Assembly (NCBI RefSeq): GCF_004342605.1
Contig: NZ_SLZL01000011.1
Span: 1 to 64,000 of the forward strand
Direction of reading: 5' to 3'
DNA length: 64,000 nt
Source of the DNA: Caulobacter sp. BK020
Lineage (GTDB): Bacteria; Pseudomonadota; Alphaproteobacteria; Caulobacterales; Caulobacteraceae
This document shows positions 26,642 through 35,566 of the stretch, piece by piece. The first letter of the stretch is position 1. Every line of letters begins with the position of its first letter. The notes below the pieces were generated by a model. The model had not been told where the DNA came from. It did not search any database and saw only the letters and a list, made by a program, of their open reading frames with translations. Position numbers and translations under genes: made by a program.

Positions 26642-28300
26642 TCAATCCAGGCTGCGGTGCCTGGTCTCGGGCAGCAGGAACAGGGTCGTCAGCACGCTGA
26701 TCAGGGTGAAGACCACCGGATACCAGAGCCCGGCGTAGATGTTGCCCACCGCGGCCACGATGGCGAAGGCGCTGAACGGCACGAAGCCGCCGATCCAGCC
26801 CGTGCCGATATGATAGGGCAGCGACAGGGCGGTGTAGCGCACCCGCGTCGGGAACAGCTCGACCAGGCAGGACGCCAGCGGGCCGAACAGGGCGGTGGCG
26901 GCGATCACGAAGACCAGCAGCACGCCGAACATGCCCCACCCGTTCATCCGCGCCGGATCGGCCTTGGCCGGGTAGCCCGCCTTGGCCAGGGCCGCCTTGA
27001 TCGCGGCCTCGCCCTCGGCCTTGACCGCCTTGGCCTGCTTGGCCGGCAGGCCCTGGGCGCTCTTCGACACGATCCGCGCCTCGCCGACCTGGACCACGGC
27101 GGCCGAGCCGGCGGGGCCGGGGTGGTTGGCGTAGGAGATCCCGGCGTTGGCCAGGGCGCTCTTGGCGATGTCGCAGGACGAGACGAAGGCCGCCTTGCCC
27201 ACCGGGTCGAACTGCAGGGCGCAATCCGCGGGATCGGCGGTGACGCTGACCGGGGCGCGGGCCGTGGCCTCGGCCAGGGCCGGGTTGGCGGCGCGCTCCA
27301 GCAGGTGGAAGCCGGGGAAATAGAACAGCAGGGCCAGCGTCATGCCGCCCAGCATCACCGGCTTGCGGCCGATGCGGTCCGACAGCCAGCCGAACACCAC
27401 GTAGAACACCGCGCTGACCGCGGTGGCGGCCATCATCAGGCCGTTGATCGTTCCCGGCGCGACCTTGAGGAACTTCTCCATGAAGGTCTGGACGTAGAAG
27501 AAGCTGGTGTACCAGACGGCCCCCTGGGCCGACATCATGGCGAAGAAGGCCAGCAGCACCAGCTTCAGGTTCTTCCACTGGCCGAAGGCCTCGGCGTAGG
27601 GAGCCTTGGAGGCCGCGCCCTCGGCCTCCATCCGCGCGAAGGCCGGGCTTTCGGTCAGCTTCAGCCGCATCCACACCGACACGCCCAGCAGGCCGATCGA
27701 GACGGCGAACGGGATGCGCCAGCCCCAGGCGTCGAACGCCCCGGGTCCGGCCGCGTGGCCCAAGGCCCAGCGCGTCGCCAGGATCACCAGCAGCGCGCCG
27801 AACAGGCCGAACGCCGCCGAGGTCTGCACCCACGAGGTCGACCAGCCGCGCTGGTCCGGCGGCGAATGCTCGGCCACGTAGATCGCCGCCCCGCCATATT
27901 CGCCGCCCAGGGCGAAGCCCTGCACGCAGCGCATCAGGATCAGCAGGATCGGCGAGACGATCCCCGCCTGCTGGTAGGTGGGCAGCAGGGCGATGGCGAA
28001 GGTCGCCCCGCCCATCAGCAGCACCGTGGCCAGGAACGCGCCCTTGCGCCCGGCCTGGTCGCCGATCTTGCCGAACACCAGCGCGCCCAGCGGGCGGAAC
28101 GCGAAGCCGACGCCGAACAGGGCCAGGGCCGCCACATAGCCGGCCGTCTCGGACAGACCCGTGAAGAAGGTCTTGGAGATCACCTGGGCCAGGCTGCCGA
28201 AGATGAAGAAGTCGTACCATTCGAAGGCTGTGCCCGCGGACGACGCCGCCACCACGGTGCGCATCGACGCGCGGTCCTCACCCTGAGCCTGGGCCGTCAT
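26642..28300 (-). CDS. MFS transporter of the metabolite:H+ symporter (MHS) type
   Basis: A 552-residue integral membrane transporter. MHS features are the N-terminal SAGTAFEWYDFFIFGSLAQV, the cytoplasmic loop GKIGDQAGRKGAFLAT, a second GWLSDRIGRKPVMLGG, and PTRVRYTALSLPYHIGTGWI. Usual members have about 430-470 residues. Here an insertion of about 110 residues (near 345-455) lies between transmembrane helices. It contains a Cys pair (DCALQF, SSCDIA) and a Lys/Ala-rich helix. MHS proteins carry dicarboxylates, shikimate or betaines; the substrate is unpredictable. Confidence 0.9.
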   Translation of the reverse strand: MTAQAQGEDRASMRTVVAASSAGTAFEWYDFFIFGSLAQVISKTFFTGLSETAGYVAALALFGVGFAFRPLGALVFGKIGDQAGRKGAFLATVLLMGGATFAIALLPTYQQAGIVSPILLILMRCVQGFALGGEYGGAAIYVAEHSPPDQRGWSTSWVQTSAAFGLFGALLVILATRWALGHAAGPGAFDAWGWRIPFAVSIGLLGVSVWMRLKLTESPAFARMEAEGAASKAPYAEAFGQWKNLKLVLLAFFAMMSAQGAVWYTSFFYVQTFMEKFLKVAPGTINGLMMAATAVSAVFYVVFGWLSDRIGRKPVMLGGMTLALLFYFPGFHLLERAANPALAEATARAPVSVTADPADCALQFDPVGKAAFVSSCDIAKSALANAGISYANHPGPAGSAAVVQVGEARIVSKSAQGLPAKQAKAVKAEGEAAIKAALAKAGYPAKADPARMNGWGMFGVLLVFVIAATALFGPLASCLVELFPTRVRYTALSLPYHIGTGWIGGFVPFSAFAIVAAVGNIYAGLWYPVVFTLISVLTTLFLLPETRHRSLD

Positions 28301-28362
28301 GCGTGGTTTCCCCCGGTGTCGTCGTCAGGAGCATTAGCGGTTTTCGGCGAGGAGGAAAGCTA

Positions 28363-28471
28363 GATCCTCCCCTCCGGGGGAGGTGTCGCGGAGCGACGGA
28401 GGGGGATTTCTGACTCGGCGGGTGAAACCCCCTCCGGCCCTCCGGGCCACCTGCCCCGGAGGGGGAGGATC
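28363..28471. repeat. 109-bp multi-hairpin repeat of a second family
   Basis: The outer arms GATCCTCCCCTCCGGGGGAG and CCCCGGAGGGGGAGGATC are inverted repeats. Inside are a TCGCGGAGCGA hairpin, a GAGGGGGAT segment and a GGCCCTCCGGGCC hairpin. The layout parallels the 110-bp family, but the sequence differs. It fills the gap between the transporter start and the histidine kinase stop. Confidence 0.75.
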
Positions 28472-28477
28472 GGGTCC

Positions 28478-31165
28478 TCAGGCCACCGCCGCCTCGGTCT
28501 CCGCCTCGCCGCCGGCCAGCCGGACGATCTCGCCGATCAGGGCGGCCGGGGCGATGGGCTTGGCGGCGACGCCGTCCATGCCGGCCGCCAGATAGGCCGC
28601 CCGCTGGTGCGACAGGACATTGGCGGTCAGGGCGATGATCGGCGTCTTGGCGGCGGGGCCGGGCAGGCTGCGGATCCGGCGGGCGGCCTCCAGGCCGTCG
28701 ATGCCGGGCATCTGCACGTCCATCAGGATCAGGTCGAAGCCCCGCGCCGCCGTCGTCACCCCGTCCAGCCCGTCCTCGGCCGTCTCGACGCTGGCCCCCA
28801 GCTGCTCGAGAATGCGGCGGGCGACCAGGCGGTTGGTGGCGTTGTCCTCGACCACCAGGATCTTCAGCCCCTGCAGCAGGCCGTCGGCCATCTCGGCCTC
28901 GGCCGCGCGGTCCTGGGCCGGCGGGGCGGCGATGGTCAGCAGGAAGGTCGAGCCGACGCCCTCGCGCGACGTGAACACCACCTCGCCGCCCATCATCTGG
29001 GCCAGCCGCCGGGTGATGGCCAGGCCCAGGCCCGAGCCGCCGAACCGGCGGGTGGTGCTGGCGTCGGCCTGCTGGAACCGCTCGAACAGCCGCGCCTGGG
29101 CCTCGGCGGCGATGCCGACGCCCGTGTCGATCACCTCGAAGGCCACCCGCGGCTCGCCGCCTTCCAGGCGCCGCACCTTCAGGGTCACCGAGCCCGACAA
29201 GGTGAACTTCACGGCGTTGCCCACCAGGTTGAACAGCGCCTGGCGCAGCCGGCTTGGATCGGTGAGGACCAGGCCGATGTCCGGTGCGTCGACGTTCAGC
29301 GCCAGCCCCTTGTGCTCGGCCTGGGCCCGCAGCAGCCGCGCCACGCCCATCGCCAGTTCGCAGGGATCGACCGGCTCCTGGGTCACGTCCAGCCGCCCGG
29401 CCTCGATCCGCGAGAAGTCGATCACGTCGTCCAGCAAGGTCGACAGCATGCGCCCGCAGGCCAGGGCCTCGCCCAGCAGGTGGTCGGCCTCGCCCGGCAG
29501 CTTCTCGCGCTTGAGCAGGTGCATGACCCCCAGCACCCCGTTCATCGGCGTACGGATCTCGTGGCTCATATTGGCCAGGAACTGGGCCTTGGCGTCGTTG
29601 GCGGCCTGGGCGGCGCGCTCGGCCTCGACCAGGGCCAGTTCGGCCCGCTTCTTGTCGTCGATGTCGAGGATCAGGCCGAACGCCTTGCGGATGCGGCCGC
29701 CGGCGTCGGTGCGCACCTCGTGGAAGATGCGGATCCACTTGCCGTCGCCGTCCGGCGTCATCACCCGCACGTCGAACGAGCGCTCCCCCGACTCGCGGTC
29801 ACCGCTGTCGGCGCGGCGGCGGGCCTCGGCGGCGGCGTAGACCGCCGCGACGTCGGCGGGGTGGATCATCGGCCAGACGGCGCTGCGCACGTCCTCATAG
29901 GTGACCTTGCGGCCCAGGATGCGGTGGAACTCGGGCGATCCCCAGAAGGCCTTGCCTGCGTGGTCGATCTCGTAGACGCCGGCCTGGGCCGCGCCCAGCG
30001 CCACGCGCAGCCGCCGGGCGTTGGCCCGGGCTTCGCGCCGGGCGTCCGACAGGGCCGTGACGTCGTCCATATAGGTGATGACGCCGGCGATCGCCCCGTC
30101 GGCGTCACGCCAGGGGCGAGCCTCCCAGCGCAGGGTGTGGCTGCGGCCCAGCCCATCGTGCAGCTGGTCCTCGCGCCGCACCACCGTCTGGCCGGTCAGG
30201 GCCCGCTCGACAGCCCGGACGAACCGCTTGCGCGACCCGGAGGTCAGCTCGTGCAGGCTGCGGCCGATGACCCGCTCTTCGGTGGCCTGGAAGATCTCCA
30301 GGAAGCGCGGGCTGACCACCCGCAGGCGCAGGTCGCGGTCATAGAGCGCCACGGCGAACGGGGCCTCCTCGACCAGCCTCCGGGCCTGGCGCTCGCCCCA
30401 GACGGCCGCGTCCCGGGTCCGGGCCACCTCGGTGACGTTCTGCGAGATCCCCTTCAGGGCGAACAGGCCGCCGGCGCGGGGCTCGGTGCGGAAGGTGGCG
30501 CGATAGGTGAACCACTGGCCGCCGGCCCCGCGCAGCCGGTGCTCGATCGTGCCCCCCTCGCCGGTGCGTACCGCGCGCTCGAACGCCTCGATCAGCGCCT
30601 CGCGCTCGGCCGGGTCCAGGCGGTCGTAGAACGGCTCGGGGCGGGCGATGGTCTCGGCCCCAAGGCCGGTGGCCTCCAGCAGGTCGCGCGACCACTCGAT
30701 ACGCCGCTCGTGCGGCTCGTAGCTCCACATGCCGATGCCCGCCGAGGAGGCCAGAAGTTCACGGGTCTGGCGCGCGGCGGCGATCTCGGCCCGGCGGGCC
30801 ATGTCGGCGGTGACGTCCCGGAAGGCGCCGACCATCTCGCCGTTCGGGCCCAGGCGCGACTGGCCCTCCAGCCACACCCAGCCGCCGGCCTTGCAGGTCA
30901 CCTTCAGACGGTTGACGGCCTCGCCCGTGGCGCGGATCAGGGTTTCGGTCTCGATGAAGTCCTGCCGCGACTCCGGGTGCACGAAGCGCAGGGCGGGCTG
31001 GCCGATCAGCTCCTGACGGGTCCAGCCGGTCACCCGGGTCCAGGCCGCGTTGACCGTGGCGAACCGGCCGCGGGACACCACGGCGAACAGGTCGTGCGAG
31101 TGGTCGAAGAACCACCGCGCGCTCTCGGCGTCGCTCAGCCGTGCGGACTTCGGGGGCGAGGGCAT
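28478..31165 (-). CDS. multi-PAS hybrid sensor histidine kinase with receiver domain
   Basis: An 895-residue soluble kinase with no transmembrane segment. Several PAS-type domains fill residues about 10-505; the first holds SARWFFDHSHDLFAVVSRGR and others hold FALKGISQNV and ITYMDDVTAL. A HisKA/HATPase core follows, with His near 534 in NMSHEIRTPMNGVLG and boxes GNAVKFT, DTGVGIA and GSGLGLAI. The C-terminal receiver has DLILMDVQMPG (Asp near 813) and a Lys in AKPIAP. No HPt partner or response regulator is adjacent. Ligand and pathway are unknown. Confidence 0.93.
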   Translation of the reverse strand: MPSPPKSARLSDAESARWFFDHSHDLFAVVSRGRFATVNAAWTRVTGWTRQELIGQPALRFVHPESRQDFIETETLIRATGEAVNRLKVTCKAGGWVWLEGQSRLGPNGEMVGAFRDVTADMARRAEIAAARQTRELLASSAGIGMWSYEPHERRIEWSRDLLEATGLGAETIARPEPFYDRLDPAEREALIEAFERAVRTGEGGTIEHRLRGAGGQWFTYRATFRTEPRAGGLFALKGISQNVTEVARTRDAAVWGERQARRLVEEAPFAVALYDRDLRLRVVSPRFLEIFQATEERVIGRSLHELTSGSRKRFVRAVERALTGQTVVRREDQLHDGLGRSHTLRWEARPWRDADGAIAGVITYMDDVTALSDARREARANARRLRVALGAAQAGVYEIDHAGKAFWGSPEFHRILGRKVTYEDVRSAVWPMIHPADVAAVYAAAEARRRADSGDRESGERSFDVRVMTPDGDGKWIRIFHEVRTDAGGRIRKAFGLILDIDDKKRAELALVEAERAAQAANDAKAQFLANMSHEIRTPMNGVLGVMHLLKREKLPGEADHLLGEALACGRMLSTLLDDVIDFSRIEAGRLDVTQEPVDPCELAMGVARLLRAQAEHKGLALNVDAPDIGLVLTDPSRLRQALFNLVGNAVKFTLSGSVTLKVRRLEGGEPRVAFEVIDTGVGIAAEAQARLFERFQQADASTTRRFGGSGLGLAITRRLAQMMGGEVVFTSREGVGSTFLLTIAAPPAQDRAAEAEMADGLLQGLKILVVEDNATNRLVARRILEQLGASVETAEDGLDGVTTAARGFDLILMDVQMPGIDGLEAARRIRSLPGPAAKTPIIALTANVLSHQRAAYLAAGMDGVAAKPIAPAALIGEIVRLAGGEAETEAAVA

Positions 31166-31253
31166 CGCGGCTCCAGGAATGGAAGCCCCGATGGTGAAGC
31201 TGAAAGGGTAAACTTATGGTTGGCGCCAGCGATCATTGTTCGCTGGCCGCGTG

Positions 31254-31937
31254 TCAGACCTCGGCCCACATGCGCAAAAGATTGTGATAGGTCCCGGTCA
31301 GCGACAGCACCGACGGGTCGGTGGCCCCCACCGCGCCCGCCAGGCGCTGGATCGCCACGTCCATGTCCAGCAACAGGGCGCGCTTGCCGTCGTCGCGCAC
31401 CAGGCTCTGGATCCAGAAGAAGCTGGCCGTGCGCGCGCCGCGGGTCACCGGCGTCACGTGGTGCAGGCTGGAGGCCGGATAGAGGATCGCCGCCCCCGCC
31501 GCCAGCTTGACCAGATGGCTGCCATAGGCGTCCTCGACCACCAGCTCGCCGCCGTCATAGTCCTCGGGATCGCTCAGGAAGACGGTGATCGACAGGTCGG
31601 TGCGCAGCGGCTGGCCGGTCGAGGGGTCGCGGCGGATGGCGTTGTCGACATGGTCGGCGAAGCCCATGCCGACGCCGTAGCGGTTGAACAGCGGCGGCAG
31701 GATCGTGCGCGGCAGGGCGGCCGAGACGAACAGCGGGTTGGCCTGCAGGGCCTGGACGATGATCGCCCCGACCTCGCGGGCCGCCGCCCCGTCCTGCGGC
31801 AGCTGCAGGTTGGTCTTGGCCATCGCCGCCTGGAAGCCCGAGGTGGCGTTGCCGTCGATCCACGCGGCCGCGTCCAGCACGGCCCGGCAGTGGGCGACCT
31901 CGTCGGGCGTCAGGACGTCGGGGATCTGGATCATCAT
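31254..31937 (-). CDS. piuC: Fe(II)/2-oxoglutarate-dependent PKHD hydroxylase, PiuC type
   Basis: A 227-residue PKHD-type dioxygenase found beside TonB siderophore receptors. The metal triad is visible as His96-x-Asp98 ([10 protein letters not shown]) and a distal His in LHHVTP (159/160). The 2-oxoglutarate-binding Arg is likely 166 or 169. Family substrates are not settled. It follows the iron receptor gene on the same strand after a gap of about 97 bp with a strong hairpin. The Fur box upstream of the receptor is likely to control both. Confidence 0.9.
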   Translation of the reverse strand: MMIQIPDVLTPDEVAHCRAVLDAAAWIDGNATSGFQAAMAKTNLQLPQDGAAAREVGAIIVQALQANPLFVSAALPRTILPPLFNRYGVGMGFADHVDNAIRRDPSTGQPLRTDLSITVFLSDPEDYDGGELVVEDAYGSHLVKLAAGAAILYPASSLHHVTPVTRGARTASFFWIQSLVRDDGKRALLLDMDVAIQRLAGAVGATDPSVLSLTGTYHNLLRMWAEV

Positions 31938-31963
31938 GACCCGACTCCTAGCAGAAAGATGCC

Positions 31964-31993
31964 CTCACCCGGGAGGGGCCGCTCCCGGGCGAG
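31964..31993 (-). terminator. hairpin between the receptor and piuC
   Basis: The arms CTCACCCGGGAG and CTCCCGGGCGAG form a strong stem with a GGGCCG loop. It lies downstream of the receptor stop and upstream of piuC. No T run follows on the minus strand, so an attenuating or transcript-stabilising role is as likely as termination. Confidence 0.4.
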
Positions 31994-32034
31994 GCTTGGA
32001 CGTCAGAGACGATCAACTCCGGGGAGGAAGAGGA

Positions 32035-34398
32035 TCAGTACTTGACGTTCAAGGTCAGGATCGCCTGGCGACCGGGGCCCGGGTCGGCGTGGTGCACGCC
32101 GTTGGTCTTGGCGATGTAGCGCTCGTCGCCGACGTTCTGGACGTTGAGCTGCAGGTCGACGCGGTCGTTGACCACGTAGCTGGCGAAGGCGTCGAAGCGC
32201 CAATAGTCCGGCGCATAGACGCGGTTGGTCCCGCCACCGGCCCCGCCCTGGTTGCCGCCGAAGCTCTTGGAGACGTAGTAGGCGCCGCCGCCCAGCGACA
32301 GGCCGCGCACGACGCGATAGGTCGAGAACAGGCTGAAGGTGTGCTTGGGGGTGTTGGCCAGGGGATCGCCCTGGTTGACGCCGTTATAGGCGCCCCGGAC
32401 CAGTTCGCTGTCCATGTAGGTGTAGCCGCCGAACGCCTGCCAGCGCGGCGTGAGGTTGCCCGAGACGCCCAGCTCGAAGCCCTTGACCTCGACCTCGCCG
32501 ACCTGGGCGTAGATGCCGGCGTCGATCTGAATCTGGGCGTTCTCGCGGGTGGTCTTGAACAGGGCCGCCGACAGGGCCAGCGTGTCGTTGAAGACGTTGG
32601 CCTTGGCCCCCAGCTCGAAGCTCTTGCTCTCTTCGGGCTCCAGGGTGGTGGTCAGCAAGGTGCCCGTGCCGACGCTGGCGTTGGTGTTCTGGTCGCCGCC
32701 CGACACGCCGGGCGGGGTCGAGGCGGTGCCGTAGGAGACATAGAGGCTGGAGCTCTCGGTCGGCTTGTAGACCAGGCCGGCCTGGTAGTTGGTGAAGTTC
32801 CACTCGCCCTGGCGCGCCGCGATGGCGGTGACCCTGAACACGCCGTTGGCGTTGGTGGTCGTGTAGTCGTAGCCGGAGGTCTGGTAGTTGTCGCGGCGAA
32901 CGCCGAGGTTCAGCAGCCACTTGTTGCCGAACTTGATCGTGTCGAAGCCGTAGACCGCCGCGGTCTTGGTGATGTTGTAGTTGGCCGGACCGCGATTGAC
33001 GATCCCGGTCCAGGGATCGTCGGCGTTCGGCGCGAAGACGTTGGTGCAGTCGCCGGCGCCGAGGGTCTCCCTGGTCGTCACCGCGCCGCTGGCCGCGTAG
33101 ACATAGCCGGCGGGGCAGGCCGAGCCCGCGGTGGTGAAGGTCGAATAGGTGGCGTTGAGGTTCTTCTCGCGGCTCAGCTCCAGGCCCAGGTCGAAGCTGT
33201 GCTCGATCGCGCCGGTGGCGAACTGGCCGTGCAGGTCGGTCACCGCCGCGATCGTGGTGGTCGGGTTCCAGCGGGTCTTGGTCCCGCGCTTCATCCACCA
33301 GACGCCGTCGATCAGCTGGGCCGGGCCGGCGTCGCCGGGATTGGTCAGGATGTAGTCGTTCAGGGTCTTGGAATAGCGCAGCACCTGGCGGACGCCGAGG
33401 TTGTCGTTGATCTGGTGATTGACCGACACCGTGCCGATGTCGGCCTTGGTCTTCTGGTAGTCGCGGTCCTTGAGGCCGTAGAAGGTGTCGCGATCCACCT
33501 GCAGCACGCCCGAGGCGTCGCGGGCCACGCCCGGGACCTTGGTGAACAGCGGGATCCCGTAGTCGGGCATGTTGTTCCCGTCGAGGTGGTAGTAGCTGGC
33601 CACCACCTGGGTCGGGCCGTTCAGGCCGAAGGCGATCGACGGCGCGATCCCCCAGCGGTCGAAGTCCACCGCCTTGCGGCCCGGCGTATTGCCCTGCGTG
33701 CCCAGCAGGTTCAGGCGCACCGCGACGCTGTCGTTGATCTTGTGGTTCAGGTCGACCGTGGCGCGGACATATTCGTCCGTCCCGACGCCCACCGAACCGG
33801 TGGCGAAGTCGTCAGCCTTGGGGGTCTTGGAGGTCAGGTTGATGCTGCCGCCGCCCGAACCGCGGCCGCTATAGGCGCTGTCGGGGCCCTTCACGACCTC
33901 GACCTGTTCGAGGTTGAACACCTCGCGCGTCTGGCCGCCACTGTCGCGGATTCCGTCGACGAAGACGTTGTTGCCCGAGGCCTGGCCGCGGATGAACGGC
34001 CGGTCGGCCAGGGGCTGGCCGCCCTCGCCCGCTCCGAAGGTGATGCCCGGCGAGGTGCGCAGGATGTCCTGCAGCGAGGTGGCGGCGGTCTGCCGGATGA
34101 TCCGCTCGGGAATCACAGTGATCGCCTTGGGGGTGTCGACCAGCGAGGCGGTCAGCTTGGGCGAGTCGACGGTCGGGGTCTTGCGGGCCCCGTCGACCTG
34201 GACGCCGGAAACCTGGTTGTCCGCGACGGAGTCGGCCGGCGCCGTGGCCAGCGGGGCGGCGTCGGCGTCGGGCGCGGCGGCGGCGAACGCGGCGGGCCCC
34301 AGGGCCAGGCCGGCCACGCCGGCGACAGCGGCGGCTCCGAGGGCGCGGCGCGCCTGGCTGCGGACGCCGGCGACGGCGGGCTTGGAAAGCTTTTGCAT
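32035..34398 (-). CDS. TonB-dependent siderophore receptor (catecholate/Fiu-like)
   Basis: A 787-residue outer-membrane receptor from the ATG at 34398 (MQKLSKPAVAGVRSQARRAL), preferred to 34413. A signal peptide ends near residues 40-45 (AAFAAAAPDA). The plug domain has KAITVIPERIIRQTAATSLQ, LADRPFIRGQAS and VEVVKGPDSAYSGRGSGGG. The barrel ends with an aromatic-free final strand ARQAILTLNVKY. It imports ferric siderophore using TonB energy. A Fur box sits upstream and a PiuC hydroxylase downstream, as in many iron-uptake loci. Confidence 0.92.
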   Translation of the reverse strand: MQKLSKPAVAGVRSQARRALGAAAVAGVAGLALGPAAFAAAAPDADAAPLATAPADSVADNQVSGVQVDGARKTPTVDSPKLTASLVDTPKAITVIPERIIRQTAATSLQDILRTSPGITFGAGEGGQPLADRPFIRGQASGNNVFVDGIRDSGGQTREVFNLEQVEVVKGPDSAYSGRGSGGGSINLTSKTPKADDFATGSVGVGTDEYVRATVDLNHKINDSVAVRLNLLGTQGNTPGRKAVDFDRWGIAPSIAFGLNGPTQVVASYYHLDGNNMPDYGIPLFTKVPGVARDASGVLQVDRDTFYGLKDRDYQKTKADIGTVSVNHQINDNLGVRQVLRYSKTLNDYILTNPGDAGPAQLIDGVWWMKRGTKTRWNPTTTIAAVTDLHGQFATGAIEHSFDLGLELSREKNLNATYSTFTTAGSACPAGYVYAASGAVTTRETLGAGDCTNVFAPNADDPWTGIVNRGPANYNITKTAAVYGFDTIKFGNKWLLNLGVRRDNYQTSGYDYTTTNANGVFRVTAIAARQGEWNFTNYQAGLVYKPTESSSLYVSYGTASTPPGVSGGDQNTNASVGTGTLLTTTLEPEESKSFELGAKANVFNDTLALSAALFKTTRENAQIQIDAGIYAQVGEVEVKGFELGVSGNLTPRWQAFGGYTYMDSELVRGAYNGVNQGDPLANTPKHTFSLFSTYRVVRGLSLGGGAYYVSKSFGGNQGGAGGGTNRVYAPDYWRFDAFASYVVNDRVDLQLNVQNVGDERYIAKTNGVHHADPGPGRQAILTLNVKY

Positions 34399-34479
34399 AT
34401 GGAACCCCAGCAAGGCCGTCAGCGAAGCGCGGCCCTTCTTCGTAATTGCGAGGCGTTCTTAGCTGGGGCGTTGCAAGCT

Positions 34480-34498
34480 TGCAATGATAATCATTCTC
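34480..34498 (-). promoter_or_regulatory. Fur box upstream of the siderophore receptor
   Basis: TGCAATGATAATCATTCTC matches 15 of 19 positions of the classic GATAATGATAATCATTATC box, with a perfect central ATGATAATCAT. It lies about 80 bases upstream of the receptor ATG. Iron-dependent repression by Fur is expected; a fur gene is present at 61.9 kb. Confidence 0.85.
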
Positions 34499-34523
34499 AG
34501 AAATTCACGCAGGCCGAACCGCC

Positions 34524-34644
34524 CTTGCCCCCTACGGACCGCTGCGCGGTCGTCTTCCCCCAGAGGGGGAAGAGCCATCCGGTGTGAGCGCTCCGCCCCC
34601 TCTGGGGGCGGACAGGCGGCGAAGCCGCCAGGTGGGGGCAAGTG
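34524..34644. repeat. multi-hairpin dispersed repeat, copy 3 (121 bp)
   Basis: It has the same layout as 3701-3810, from CTTGCCCCCTACGG to GGGGGCAAGTG. A small insertion (CATCCGGTGTGA) lies between the second and third hairpins. It sits between the Fur-controlled receptor promoter and the divergent LysE gene. Confidence 0.85.
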
Positions 34645-34803
34645 TTCACCGGCGCGACCTCCCGCTTTCGGCTAAACCTTCACCGCGAACCGGTGTATCG
34701 AGCGCTCGTCCGCGTGACTGGCGATCGCAGGGAGCACCCTGAGGGAGCGCGGACGTCATGAGCCGTTCGCCTGGGCGCCCATCCTTTGCAGCGGAGTTCG
34801 CCC

Positions 34804-35436
34804 ATGCCCGAAGCCAAGACCTGGATCGCCTTCTGTCTCGTCTGTCTGGGCATGGCCCTGACCCCGGGGCCGAACATGCTCTATCTGGTCAGCCGCTCGA
34901 TCAGCCAGGGCCGCTGGGCCGGGATCGTGTCGCTGGCCGGCACCGCCGCGGGCTTCGTGGTCTATCTGGTCTGCGCGGCCCTGGGCATCACCGCCCTGCT
35001 GATGGCCGCCCCGATCGCCTACGACGTCCTGCGGTTCGGCGGCGCGCTCTACCTGGCCTGGCTGGCCTGGCAGGCGATCCGGCCCGGCGGCGCCTCGCCG
35101 TTCCAGGTGCGCGAGCTGCCCAAGGACAGCCCGGCCCGGCTGATCAGCATGGGCTTCCTGACCAACCTGCTGAATCCCAAGGCGGCGATGCTGTACCTGT
35201 CGCTGCTGCCGCAGTTCATCGACCCGCATCGCGGCGCGGTTCTCGGCCAGTCCCTGGCCCTGGGCGGCAGCCAGATCGTCATCAGCCTGACCGTCAACGG
35301 CTGCATCTGCCTGGCCGCCGGCACGATCGCCAGCTTCCTGGCTGCGCGCCCCAGCTTCGCCCTGGTCCAGCGCTGGTTGATGGCCTCGGTGCTGGGCGGG
35401 CTGGCGGTGCGGATGGCGACCGAGGCGCGGCGGTAA
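34804..35436 (+). CDS. LysE/RhtB-family amino-acid exporter
   Basis: A 210-residue inner-membrane protein from the ATG at 34804; GGAG lies 8 bases upstream, and the longer start at 34786 is less likely. The family signature MALTPGPNMLYLVSRSISQG is at residues 16-35. GFLTNLLNPKAAMLYLSLLP is in the middle, and about six hydrophobic segments follow the family topology. It exports amino acids or homoserine lactones; the substrate is unknown. It is monocistronic, followed by a large inverted repeat. Confidence 0.9.
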   Translation: MPEAKTWIAFCLVCLGMALTPGPNMLYLVSRSISQGRWAGIVSLAGTAAGFVVYLVCAALGITALLMAAPIAYDVLRFGGALYLAWLAWQAIRPGGASPFQVRELPKDSPARLISMGFLTNLLNPKAAMLYLSLLPQFIDPHRGAVLGQSLALGGSQIVISLTVNGCICLAAGTIASFLAARPSFALVQRWLMASVLGGLAVRMATEARR

Positions 35437-35444
35437 TTCTAACT

Positions 35445-35550
35445 CCGCTCATCCCGGCGAACGCCGGGACCCAAGCGGACTTGGCCGTTTCAGGCTCCGA
35501 GCGTAAATGACGGGCTCAGCTTGGGTCCCGGCCTTCGCCGGGATGAGCGG
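35445..35550. repeat. large inverted repeat with 32-bp arms
   Basis: The arms at 35445-35476 and 35519-35550 are complementary at 31 of 32 positions, separated by 42 bases. Each arm begins CCGCTCATCCCGG and itself contains a CCCGGCG/CGCCGGG mini-hairpin. Such CATCCCGGC elements recur in high-GC alphaproteobacteria. It separates lysE from the RNase T2 gene. Confidence 0.85.
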
Positions 35551-35566
35551 AAGCAAGGGTTGGCCG

